Positions 53,501 through 64,000 of a stretch of DNA of 64,000 nt are shown piece after piece (positions within the stretch are counted from its first letter, which is position 1; each line of letters starts with the position of its first letter). Below the pieces are notes generated by a model. It saw only the letters and a list, made by a program, of their open reading frames with translations, was not told the origin of the DNA and ran no database searches. The DNA is from Perkinsus olseni (taxonomy: Eukaryota; Perkinsozoa; Perkinsida; Perkinsidae), in NCBI GenBank assembly GCA_013115135.1, contig JABANP010000204.1:23269-87268 (forward strand), given 5' to 3'. Both the position numbers and the translations under genes were made by a program.

Positions 53501-56500
53501 GTGTGAGGTAGTAGAGCAGACCAATTCAAGACTATACCCAGCTTATCAGCTCGATCCTTGTCCGCCAGGGCCTCCCCATGGAACCCCACAATAGCATGCT
53601 TGACACGTTCAGTCCAGAGGAGATCGAGCACGTCCACCTGTGTCGGGTACGGGTGGACTGGCAACCACATTGACCGTCACCGTACATAGCGTTTCATCTC
53701 CTCGTCCACCCATCGCTGCCACTCCGCCTCCAGCCAACCATCCAGGATATGCTTGTGACACATCTCTTCATTAGAGAGAAGGCAAAGGCGCACAGGGCAG
53801 TCGAGGTCACTGAGGGACCCGCCGTACTTGACCATCTCGTCTAGGACAACATGGTCGGTGTTGTAGTACCTAGCAACGAGCATAGTTAGGCAGAGGCCAC
53901 CCTTGGCGGCAAGGGACTCACAACGCGACGTAGCCCATCGAAGCCAGAGCGGTTTGGGCCATGGCCTGAGACCCGGCGATGTCCAACTCTAAGTGCTTCA
54001 CGAGGACCTAGATGCAGTGGTGCAGGAGGGGTGACTGGTGACACCAGGGCCTCACGCTTGTAGCCCATCGCAGAAAGTCGACCTCTCCGGGATTAATACG
54101 GGATACAGTGGACGGGATGACGGAGTCGGGGTCCCCATCCTCTCCGCCGGAATCGATGGTCGTCGCTCTTTTCTTGCTGCTAGTCATGGGCCCTGAACCA
54201 TTCGAGGGTGATAGGAGGTGGAGTAGCGACCGGTGGGTTACGGTTGTTACCGGTGATATCTTGACGACTGTCGAAGCTCGGTGCTGCACGTCTTCGAGGT
54301 TGACCTGACGACTCTATGATGATAAGAAAAGTGGCGGATGAGGGGAGCCTTACTCGGCATTCGAACTGCATGGTGGCCCTTCCCCAACTTCATACCAGGT
54401 ACCCTAGAACTGGGGAAGGGTGTTGGCCGCCGTGTGCCGCCGCCGCCTACTGCGCCTACCCCGGCAGCGGTGGCGGCGGTGGGGTTGTTGATGGTCGTGT
54501 CATCATCCCACCAACAGGTGTCATCGTAGGGACTAGCCATACGCCTACCGCAATGTGCCACGCCTTCGCCACCACCGACACCAGTCGACCCTTCCTCTGG
54601 ATCTAACATGCACAGAGACGATGACGGGGCTCATCTCCTGCACGCTGTTTTAGAGCCCTCAGCAGAGGGCTCGAACAGTTGGAGAAAATCCAACCCTCGT
54701 CCTTCCACCCTCAGAGGTGGTGGTGAGTGAATAACTCACCTACGACATACTGTACATCGCTGTTGGTGAGGGCTGTGGCGTCGCTCTCGAAGCTCCGGGT
54801 GGTATCGATATGAGTGAGGCTGGTGAGTAGGGACACGACGAAGCACTGCAAGTATGCTGAGCCGTTGGTCAATGCCGCCTCCATGGCCTTGCCTGACGAG
54901 GTGACGACCAGGCTGCCAGGCGACAAGGAGGGGCGGGACTCACGATTGCGTCTCGCAACACCCAAGGAGAGGCAGGAGAGGACAGAGGCTGTGAAGGGGT
55001 CCAAGGATGATATGAGCACCATACGGTAGATGAGACGGTATATGTCGTACTTCTGGAGGAGGGCTACTCCCTCTCTAGTAGAGGACAGGACCTGCAACAG
55101 CAGGAGTACAACGCTGACCAAGAGGTGATGGACACCCCTCCCCCTCTCCTCACCCCAATCATGGCGCCGTACTCCCGACTCAGCTTCCTAAACTGCTCCA
55201 CGATACCTCCTGCATCAGCAGGCCTCGTCAAACCTAGGTGGAAGAAAGTGGCCAGCAGAAGGAGGTGGCATTGGGGATGAGCCGGACTGCGGCCTACTGT
55301 CGGCTGCGTCCTTGGCGGCCCACTTGAGTCCACTCTGTACTGCTGGGTCCGCCCTCGACAAGGGAGGGTCATTGGGGACCGGCTGCCCCCAGCTACCGAC
55401 TCTCTCTGTCCGGCCCCCCTCTGGGGACTGTGCCGTATGATGGTCTCTGGCCTCCTCCGGGAGGACAGGCGCTGACTTAGTACTGCCGTTGGTGAAGATG
55501 TTGGTAGCGGCGTAAGACTCGGCGATGGGGGACGACCGGGACCTGATACAGGAGGAGGATGCCTTCACTTCATCAAGGTGCGACCACGAAGGCGCCCCTC
55601 CACGAAGGGCCAACCGCAGCATCACGGACGTGGTTTTCGACATCAACGATGAGATGGCGTTCGAGAGGTGCTCATACACTCTCATCGAACGGCTCAGTTT
55701 TCTTATGAAGTCACAGCCATCGACGACAGCAGCAACGGTCGATAACGACGTACGTGTCCTCAGAGAGGCCGCTGAGCCCCCTGGTCCGAGCCCTTCTGCC
55801 GGTGATATCCAACCAGCTGGACAACTTTCTATCAGATTGGATGTGTCGTTCGGCCCCTGTGATGGACTCGTCGAGCATCTTAGCCAGGTCCTCAGTGAAG
55901 GTGTGGGCGTGGTGACGACGACGCGCTTGTTGTTGACCATCGTTACCCGCCGGGCCGTCCTGCGGCGGGGCATCTTCGGGTTCCCTGAGGGAACGCTATC
56001 ACCACGATATTCGGCCGACGGCCCTACCCCAGGTATTTCTCTCGAGCTTCCTTATGGGATACCACCAGGGCCAAGAGGGTATTGGCCAGCCTAGCGAGGG
56101 CCAGGGACTGACCATTCCACGGCTGGGAGCCGAAGATGGGGTTCGCCACCGGGGCCTGGCTGGCGCCATCGTTAACACTGCTGGTGGCACTCTCGTTCTC
56201 CAGCTCCATTAGATCGGTCATGGTCCGTGTTGTGAAGGCACTCCAAGAGCTCCTCGTACGGTGATGATGACGGTAATGATGGTGTTTGACTGAAGGCAGC
56301 AACGCGTCCAAGGGTGGCGTAGGTATAGACAGCAGAAGGGCGCCTACTGGGTGAGAAAAAGCGCAGAAGTTTCTTGAGAAAATCGGTCTCGAGCATGCAC
56401 TCGAAGGCGACTGAATGGTAACCACCATGATCGATACAGCCATGGGCCACCACACGATGGATAGTCGGCCAATGCCAAAGGCTGTAGTCTCTTGTACTCA

Positions 56501-59500
56501 ATACTTTGGACTCTCGGAGGACCTGATGGGGGCAGTGTGGCGGGGATGCCGCCTGAGGTGAGCGGCAGCAGGAGCAGCACCTTCATGACATGCTCCTTGT
56601 TGCTCCAGTCGATTCTATCGCTACTACTGCCAGCGATGACCTGCAGCCATCATCAGCATGGATGAGATCAGCCCAAGTGGCTCACCCCCAGGGGATATGC
56701 GGTAGCGTTAGGTACGAACTGGGGCTGTTGGACGATCCTCAGCATGCCCTGCCAGGACAGGCAGCCCACGGAGTTCACACCGTACTCGTAGCAGCTCATG
56801 CTGGCATCGTTATCGAACAGCTCAGGCACCTGAGGAGAGCCATATCAACATGCGGGTAGGAGGGGACTCACTCGGGAAGGGAGGCACCAGTAAACGCCTG
56901 GGTACCCGAGGCTTCGATAACTCGTCCAAGTGAGGTAGGTGTCGGTCTCGAGCCACGTGAGGATAGAGAGGCATCTTGACCGCAGTTGAACGGAGGTCTT
57001 GTCTGAAAGCAGCTGGGCATTGGGACGCTCTTTCGGACGGGGCCTAGTTGAGGGCTACCCTGGTCGAAGTTAGCCGCCCTGGTGACGATGGACGTCATAT
57101 GGTGTATGTCAGGGAAGGAGGCTGCTGGTAGGAGGATGGTCACGCAGCGGAGGATCTGCCGCAGCAGGGGGGGACGTCAGAGGAGCTCTCCGGAGGGGTC
57201 CCTCCTTACCGTGTCCACTAGACTGGTGGCTTGGTGTGCAACAGGCTCACTATTAGGATCGGCCATGGTGGCGAGGTAGGATACTGCCGATGACAGGCCG
57301 AACGTCAGTAGCATCCGCAGGAGTAAGGAACCTGGGGGAGGCAGCACAGTGGGGAAGATATCGGTGAGGAGGACGGAACGACGACGACGACGTACCGAAG
57401 ACTCGGGTCATGTCCATCGGCGGCTCCTTGCGGCACACTAGGACCTACGGGAACGATGCCGAGAATCGGTCATACGCGAGGCGGAGATGCAGGCCGCACG
57501 ACCATACTACAAGGCATCTACAGACATGCCAATCTCGCTTCTCTTCAGAGCTTCAGAAATTGATAGAGATTGTGCGCAGCGGGAATGGCGAAAATAAAGG
57601 TGATACTAAGTAGTTTCAGTGAAGGGTGAAACGTGATGAACCGAAGAAAGGCTCTCGTTTCTTTAGGAAATGATTGCGTTGAACGCGTTCTCTTCGTCGC
57701 TCTCTCGTCAATTCCCGAGGTGAGATCTGAATTCGTTCTCACTGGTCTGGTTTCACATAGTGCGGCTGCGCGGGACCCATTGTTGTTGGCTGTATTGAGC
57801 TACGATGGACGTCCTGTTTACCGATGCAGGAAGCTCTGAGGGGATCAGTGAGGGAGAAGAAGCCTACGAAGAACCCGGACACCCTATAGAAGATCGGCAT
57901 GGGTAGCAACGAGGCCAGCAGGCGAACAGTTCCCTTGTGATCGATAATCGTAAATTTCCCGAAACCTACCGACTTAGGCTCCTCGTTCAACCCCGTGTAT
58001 GATCTGCCTCGGCCCACTGTCAAAACGCTAGCTCCACGAGTCCTGGACCTGGCACCGCGGCTCGTGCGAGGCACCGTGGCCTCTTCCTGCTATGACTCAC
58101 CGCGGGTGGTCCCAGCTGAACAGGCCGTGATGCACCAACAACGCCTGGGTGTCCTCACTGTTACCGACGGAATCAAACTTGGTTGGCAAGTCGCTACTAT
58201 CGGCTGAAAGTGAGTCATTATGAAGAGCAACCGCGACGGTAAGGACATGTGAAGGACAGCTAGTCAGGAGGAAGGCGGCGAGTGATCCGAGGGTCCGATC
58301 TCAGCAGCTACGGACTCACAATAGATGGCCGAGGAGCTCTCGAACTGGGGCACGCACCACCAGCCCAGGACGTCTTCGAACAGGGTGAGAAGCTCCTTGA
58401 CTATCATCCTGAAAGAAGGCCATCGGCGTCGTCAGCTGATGCCCTTGGCGTTCAAACGAGTAAGTTAGAGCGAGGATGCGGAGCAGACAACAGTTTACGT
58501 CGTGATGATGTATTCAAAGCAGAAGAGCCTACATATCGTTAGGCTTCTTCAGTAGGCTGATGAGGGATGCCAGTCCTTCACAGTTGTCTGCCAGTAGTAG
58601 GAGGCCCGGGACGGTACCTAATGGGAAGGGGCAAGGCCTGAGCCTGTAAAGGCGGGACAAGGCAGCCTACATAGAAGCGTGCATATACACCTCCTCGCAC
58701 ATCGACATCGTATCTCGTGGACCTCATCCGCGGCGGTCTTCTGAGATTGTCTCGCCCCTCTTAGCGGCTCTGTGGGGGTAGGGACCCCCTCCCCTCCTGA
58801 ACAACAACAATCCACACGAAGGGAGTGGCGTCACACAGGCAGCCTATGAGGGAGCGATGTAAACAAGGCTTGGACGAGGTCCGAAAACGAGATCGTTCTA
58901 CCCTCCACGGGAGGTACAAGCGGGAACAGTCACTTTGATAAGGCCTGTCACGCAGCGGCAGTCGACCTCCCATAGTGACTCACCTCGGTAGTCAGTAAAG
59001 ACCGTAAAGACCTGCATGAGGTCAACAGCAATTTGCTTCCTAGAATAGGCTCTGAGATTGGCATCTTGGAGGACGTGGACCACCGTCCAGACTATTGGCT
59101 CCATATGGATGGTCGAAAGGACAGGGTCGAGGCACCCAAACTTGAACAGTGTCTAGAATGGAAAATGAAAACCAACATGACGGGGTTGAGGAGACCCACC
59201 CCTAAAGCACCATTCTTGATAGCAGTCCTTGGGTCCTTGAGAAGGACTGTAGTCAAGGTCGAAAGGCATAAACTGAAAGAGGGGCATAACATTGCTGTAG
59301 AGGGCATCGGCGAGGTACCTCCTGAGTCCAACGTCCGTTGCAAAGCTGTCGGCAATGGCTACCATGGACCGCACAGCGCAGATGGGTATCTAAGGTTGAT
59401 GATAGTATGATACCATGTGTGGTTGATTTCACCGCGCCACGAAATTGATGACCGACCTCTAGGCCGTCTATGAGGGCGAGGCTTATCCATCGCCTGATGA

Positions 59501-61098
59501 ACTTGATGGCCGCTGTCCGCTCGCACCGGTCGTTACTGACCTCCAGACGAACGCAGACCAATTCCATCACACGCAGGGGCTTCAGTATCTACCAGAGGAG
59601 AAAGGGAGATACGCAACCGGAAGGCCAACGCCGGAGTAGTTAGTGGACTCAGCGGACAGCAGCATTGGAAGAAGAAACAGAAGTTTTTGGGATGATGAAC
59701 GATCCACTATATTGGTTTCGTAGAAAAGGGTCACCCCCTTACGGTAAGGGCCTTACCACAGCCAGGACAATCCCTGCTGATACCGGTCTCATAGTGTAGC
59801 GCAGGGCCCTCAGGGCACATACACGAACTCCTAGGTTCCAGTCAAAAAGATAGAACCTCAGGACGGAGGCCAACCGACCGAGGATGTGATTGGTATCTGG
59901 CACGGAGCATGCCTTCCTACGGTAATGATCAACGATGCTGCGGGGTAAGTTGGAAGTCGATCGAGCAGCTAGCTTCATGTGTTTACTCATCATGGCCGAG
60001 GCTAGGCCCTTGAAGGCTCCCTGTTGCGGACTGATGCATGGCAATGGTGTTGCGGGAGGGGACCCTTGGGGGGACTTCACAACACTACTCGAGGAAGCCG
60101 TTGACGAGAGCACCTGACGACGGCAAAGCAGGTTGGCCCGATGGTGTCACGCCTACTAGTACCGTAGTGGCCCTTCGTATGAGGTCCATTTTCCTATTGC
60201 TATCCCCCACCACCATAGCCCTCTGCTTTAACTCCTTACAGATGTTCTCCAATACCAGCACCTAACCACTAACGAATATTCACTTGCTCGTGGAAGAACT
60301 TTAAATTTTGAGAGTAAGGGTAACAAATTGTTACTAATAATATCGCAGGGGAAAATTCAAGTCAAATGCGACCCCGCCATCTGCAGCGGAGTCTAAGTTG
60401 ACCAAGTTGGCGGAAAGCCTATCGGCTGGTGATACCATCGCTAAGCGCTTGTCGAGGTGAATGAGGTGCGAGAACCCGCTAAGGCAACCCCTAGATTCCA
60501 TGTGTGCTATCGACAAGAGGCAGGCGGATGAGAAGTATGGCCGTTTGAAATGCCGCTATGAGCTTCAGCGAGCAGCGCAGGATGGTCGATAGCGCCCCGG
60601 TTGCATTGTAATGCAGTGGGGCGGAGGGCACATTTGCGCTCCCGTAAGATGAAACAAAAGAGTGGTATAGGCGAGAGGCAGGACCCCCCCCTTACTTCGC
60701 CGACTGAATCGGAAGGCAGCCAGACGCCACAACGATCGCGGGTTCAACGAGGCGTTCCCTTCCCTAGTACCTTCTGAGGTTCCAAGCTGCCAGACGCTGA
60801 TAGCTCGAGCGCCATAGACTCTCTCTTATCTACTGCAAGACTATGATCCATTGATGACCCTGAGAGGACCATGCTCATCAACGCCGGCACAGTGGTCAGT
60901 ACCAGAGGTGAATATCTTAGCGGCAAATACAGTGGCTCTTCGACTACTCCTAGGCGGAACAGCAACTGCATCATCATCAGGTGTGGGCCCTACTGCAGGG
61001 ACGTTGGTGATGGTGGTGCTATCAACAGCCCCAGAGAGGTCCGATGCAGTACGAGGCAGCCGATGGTCGGGGACGAGGGACGAAGAGGGTGTGGCCAT
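50583..61098 (-). CDS. RICTOR: RICTOR homologue, TOR complex 2 scaffold (multi-exon)
   Basis: Scaffold subunit that defines TOR complex 2. Start placed at ATG 61098 (MATPSSSLVPDHRLP). N-terminal armadillo region: FDWNLGVRVCALRALRY near 59800 matches the RICTOR EVRAAGLRALRYLI segment, followed by SNDRCERTAAIKFIRRWI near 59520, equal to the NEVERTQALRLVRKM segment. Domain 5: FANIGAGGELGV and CKHLCLRG (52000-52150), then, after an intron, SAIYALSLLCSVPSAQQ, matching GNIGSSNWGL and IRGTCVYVLGLIAKTKQG of human RICTOR. The Ser/Asp-rich tail region is 50900-51775. C-terminus VLRHLTALCNTVAYKESH through ATRRVIDNLFDYV, matching EVLRLVINLSSSVSTKCHE...CRRFIQELFQDV; TAG at 50583. Short introns; not all exons resolved. 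AT-repeat low complexity near 53230-53340. Confidence 0.85.
53227..53335. repeat. GAT/AAT-type microsatellite inside the RICTOR gene
   Basis: Imperfect runs of GATGATAAT and TAATAACAA units. In one minus-strand frame it gives a His/Tyr-rich low-complexity run, in another it is non-coding; it most likely sits in an intron or a variable loop. Confidence 0.7.
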
Positions 61099-61150
61099 GG
61101 ACGATGAACTAGTAAACCCCCCTACTGAACGGTTGTCTACTACTTGGTAG

Positions 61151-62482
61151 CTACTTACTGGTACCGCCAATTTCTAAGGATATAACTTCCTGCTTATGCC
61201 TTTTTCTATTGGATAGCATTTCCCCCAATCGGTCGCTCACGAGCACTAGATCAATAGCAAAGAGATCTGTGGTATCGACTGGCTCGAAGTGAGACTCGAT
61301 CCATGCTATAGTACCACATCTTCCCTACCTCATAATCCCTATACCCCTTTCATATATCTTGCCGTCTATACTACTCTTGTCCAGGTATTACAACAGCAGG
61401 CGTCGTCCCAATCAATCACTTCCCATACCGGCGGCTGTAGCCCTTACTGAGGATCCTACCTCACCGATTAACCCTTCTGTGGATAGACTAGGGCAGTACT
61501 CAACACCAGTGGGATTGTCAACAACAAGGCATGCGCTTAGGCTCATGCTCGAGTATAGCAAAAACAAGAGGACGCCGATTATTGAATCGGAGAGCACCTT
61601 CGAGTGGTACGATGATGAGGATCACAACACGGATATGTCACGCCGTGGATGGCAGCGGCAAGTGACCACACTCACTGTCCTCGGGTCGCCAAGAGACAGC
61701 TTGACTTGGTCGCAGAATATCAAGTCAGGGGACACTGATAAAGTACGCCTACTACTACGATAGCCCTTTCGGTCGATCTTCTCAGCGTCTACTATGTAAG
61801 GTATTTTGACGTAGGCGAGCCACATGATGAGGCTGAGGACGACGGTGATGGTGAGTGTGTAGAGGAAATAAAGTATAGTCAACCTGAACGGGGACATCAG
61901 TAGTATAGAACAGAGTACGATATGATAACTACTTTGTTGACGTAGGCCTCATACGCCATTTAGTAGGGGGAGCGAATCCTACGGGCACTACACCCCGATG
62001 CTTAGGCGTCACATCAAGAGCAGCTAGGCCAGGCCGGCCGACCATTGAGCTGATGGCAGCACTTGCACGACAATAGGCCCCCTTCTTAGCACTACCTTGA
62101 CGCATTCCGCTCGACGGGGCTTCGCGTGATGGACGGTCTCCTTCGACGTAGCATCGTGTGAGGCTGGGACACGTTGCTATCACCACCACTACCCTGCTAG
62201 CACTACTTCGGTCTGGGCCGGTGTTATGCTGCTGCTGCTGCTGCTGGGATTAGCCTTCCTCTCCCTTGTATCGAGACGATGCCTTGCTGGGCCGAGGAAG
62301 GCACTAGAGCCATGGTGGTGGTGATGATGGCGCTGTGTCGTGTGGTCCTGGTGTAAGATGGGATGTGCTACTCAGCAGGCTTCAACGGCTACTACCTTCC
62401 CAAGACGCTGCCGTTGTGCTCCACCAGCACCGATCGCTAGAAGGAGGGTGACAGTTATGGAGAGGGCGAAGAAGGGGGCCAT
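61151..62482 (-). CDS. Predicted multi-span membrane protein, family unknown
   Basis: Spliced minus-strand gene between RICTOR and the mitochondrial carrier. The likely start ATG 62482 gives a hydrophobic N-terminus (MAPFFALSITVTLLLAIGAGG). After a basic linker (MRQGSAKKGAYCRASAAIS, 62100-62050), a spliced junction PTSTK|LTILYFLYTLTI leads into a second span with LSLIMWLAYVKIPYIVDAEK (about 61880-61780). An intron from GTGAGT at about 61670 ends before SDSIIGVLLFLLYSSMSL (third span, about 61595). The last exon carries DLFAIDLVLVSDRLGEML and ends EIGGTSK at 61151. One exon encodes a poly-Ala run at the CTG repeat 62228-62246, if that exon is real. I recognise no family. The 52-bp gap to RICTOR means that a continuous transcript cannot be excluded. 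Confidence 0.45.
62228..62246. repeat. CTG trinucleotide run
   Basis: Six consecutive GCT/CTG units; on the minus strand they can encode poly-Ala in the membrane-protein gene. Confidence 0.8.
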
Positions 62483-62912
62483 CAGCAAAGGCCACTGGAC
62501 AAAAGGAAGTCGCAAGGGGTTGTCCGATCGGCCACGGCAAAGCACGCCGCTGGGCGTGCGCTACACGAAAATAGTTTCGTGGCGCGCGACATAGAGAAAA
62601 AGCTCATGATGAACACTGGACTCGACCATCATCATCACACGATATTCCTGAGGATCAGGACCGCCTTATTCTACACTCTTACCCTGTGTCACGCGGATAA
62701 GCCATTCTTGGATCGTTCCTCAGTCTCAGGACCGGTGCACTGGACGAACATGGCGGTCAATGACACCAATTGTTGACAACAACACGCGGGATCCTTTACA
62801 CTCCCGATAAAAGAAATTCGGAGGCGATTCTGGCATCGATTTTTACGCGAAAAATTGGGTTTATTGATCGCCCACCGTTACAGTTTCCGTGACTGTTCCT
62901 TGTGTTAGCCAT
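62483..62912. other. Divergent intergenic region
   Basis: Lies between the minus-strand membrane-protein gene and the + strand mitochondrial carrier. It may include an upstream exon of the former (the frame is open with LPFVQWPLL before the chosen ATG). No other gene seen. Confidence 0.4.
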
Positions 62913-64000
62913 ATGTCCTCCTCTGCCCCTCCCTCCTCCTCGTCGTCGTCTTCCTCAAAAAGAGAGAAGGCTCCGTCGTCTGACGTGGCGTCATCGAGTA
63001 TCGAGGAGGCCCTAGAGTGGGAGGACTGGAAGGGCGATATACCCTTCATTCATCACGCCATTGCCGGCTCGTGTGCCGGTATAGCCGAACACGTTGCCAC
63101 ATTCCCTTTAGACACTATCAAGGTGAGCCGACCTCCGTGCACTGTGGTTACTAAGGCCTTCTCATTAGACTCGCATGCAAGCTTATTCTGGTTCTGGTGG
63201 TACTGTACGATTATCATCCGTTTTGGAGTCGGTACGGTCAGAGTACGGCCTCAAAGGCTTCATCCGGGGCTGGGGAGCGATCGCCACCGGCTGCGTCCCC
63301 GCCCACATCGCCTTGTTTTCGGTCTATGAGAAGTTGAAAGACGTGTAAGGGTGTACTATGCTGGAAATTGTGGGGAGAGTTCGTTGTCTCAGGATGGGCG
63401 TTCAAAACGAGCACTGTGCGTATCGGGTGCCCAAGTCCCTGCTATGTGGTGCCTTGGCTCAGTTCGCCCATGATAGGTAGGGCTCTTGTGTTGCAGTTCC
63501 TGTGCATGATCGTCATTCCCTCAGCATCCTCACGCCGATGGACGTCGTCAAACAGAGGCTACAGCTGGGATGCTACCGTGGCACCTTCCATTGCGTCAAG
63601 AGCATGGTAGTAGCTGGAGGGCGTATCGCCGTTACGATCAAAACGCAGCTAGAGTTCAGTCTGGTATATGCTCATGATCACTAGGTGCGCACAGAGGGGC
63701 GGTGGCTCTTTTCCGGTCGCTCCCCATTACGGCTCTGATGAACGCCCCACAGGGAGCTGTCACAGTAGGTTGAGCGGCCTAGTTGATGGCCTCTCTTGCT
63801 AGACCCTGACTCGCCCTCAGGTCGCTGTTAATGAAGCTGTGAAACGTGTATGGGGTTTGGGGGAAGGTGATGGCAACCATTTACCAGCCTACTTCGCCTC
63901 CGCTGGGATAGCTGGTAGTAACGGTGGACCTCTAGGTTGTAGTTCCGTTTCGCATTTGGGAGGGGTTCTGGGGAGACATAGTGCCCTAAATCTCCCAACG
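62913..64000 (+). CDS. Mitoferrin-like mitochondrial carrier (3' end outside window)
   Basis: Mitochondrial inner-membrane carrier of the SLC25 family, closest to iron carriers of the MRS3/4-mitoferrin group. Exons in frame: 62913-63122 (Ser-rich N-terminus, then HHAIAGSCAGIAEHVATFPL, with DTIK), 63169-63344 (TRMQ..., EYGLKGFIRGWGAIATGC, AHIALFSVYEKLKD), 63393-63476 (YRVPKSLLCGALAQFAHD), 63525 to about 63621-63627 (SILTPMDVVKQRLQ), 63684-63764 (LFRSLPITALMNAPQGAV) and 63821-63914 (PAYFASAGIAG). Two PxD/E-x-(V/I)-K carrier signatures are visible (PLDTIK, PMDVVK); the third repeat begins at the window edge. Introns are about 46-60 nt. Likely imports Fe2+ into the mitochondrion. The end of exon 4 is the least certain junction. 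Confidence 0.85.

Noticed and set aside
61359..61763. 134-codon + strand frame with an acidic stretch
   Set aside because: The minus strand has spliced exons with membrane spans and consensus junctions over the same interval; the + frame is more likely a shadow, though not excluded.
1..64000. CRISPR arrays, bacterial operons, rRNA genes, spliced-leader gene copies
   Set aside because: Nothing with regular spaced repeats, Shine-Dalgarno-led operons or rRNA; no match to the dinoflagellate/Perkinsus leader sequence was spotted by eye.

Overview
This window is nuclear DNA of a protist. Genes are cut by many short introns (mostly about 42-97 nt, GT...AG, typically GTAAG/GTGAG donors), genes are tightly packed on both strands, and proteins are rich in Ser, Cys and low-complexity tails. 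Together with the gene content (isocitrate lyase, ABCG half-transporters, an MMPL/patched-type transporter, a RICTOR homologue, giant armadillo proteins, lineage-specific Cys-rich secreted proteins) this best fits an alveolate of the Perkinsus group. That assignment is an inference from style and content, not from a marker gene.

Region 1-13,000 is an accessory, duplication-driven locus: nine copies on the + strand of a four-exon gene for a small secreted protein with 12 cysteines. Three copies look sound (6251, 8646, 12050), one is intact but shortened at the C-terminus (2597), one has lost its ATG (4729), one has a rearranged 5' end (about 10305), one is frame-disrupted (394), and two are deletion remnants (about 7507 and 10060). 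Copies fall into an 'A' and a 'B' type that alternate along the array, and related non-coding blocks repeat between them. At 13,075-13,311 lies a duplicated scrap of the 3' end of the armadillo gene that ends at 15,211; at 13,406-13,861 is an unrelated 151-residue secreted protein.

Region 15,200-35,740 is almost solid minus-strand coding sequence for armadillo/HEAT-type helical repeats, including a 5.4 kb open reading frame with no stop and one PDZ domain. I describe it as three consecutive genes (35,736-29,508; 29,317-21,417; about 21,128-15,211), but splicing between them cannot be excluded.

Region 37,300-50,015 holds metabolic and transport genes: isocitrate lyase (+), two tandem ABCG half-transporters (-), an ankyrin-repeat protein with an acidic tail (+), and an MMPL/RND-type transporter (+).

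Region 50,583-61,098 (-) is a RICTOR homologue, the defining scaffold of TOR complex 2, recognised at its N-terminal armadillo part, its domain-5 motif and its conserved C-terminus. Upstream of it is a small multi-membrane-span gene (-), and the right edge carries the 5' part of a mitoferrin-like mitochondrial carrier (+).

Several conserved genes (isocitrate lyase, both ABCG genes) carry single-base frame breaks at short homopolymers; these are either consensus errors or something biologically odd.
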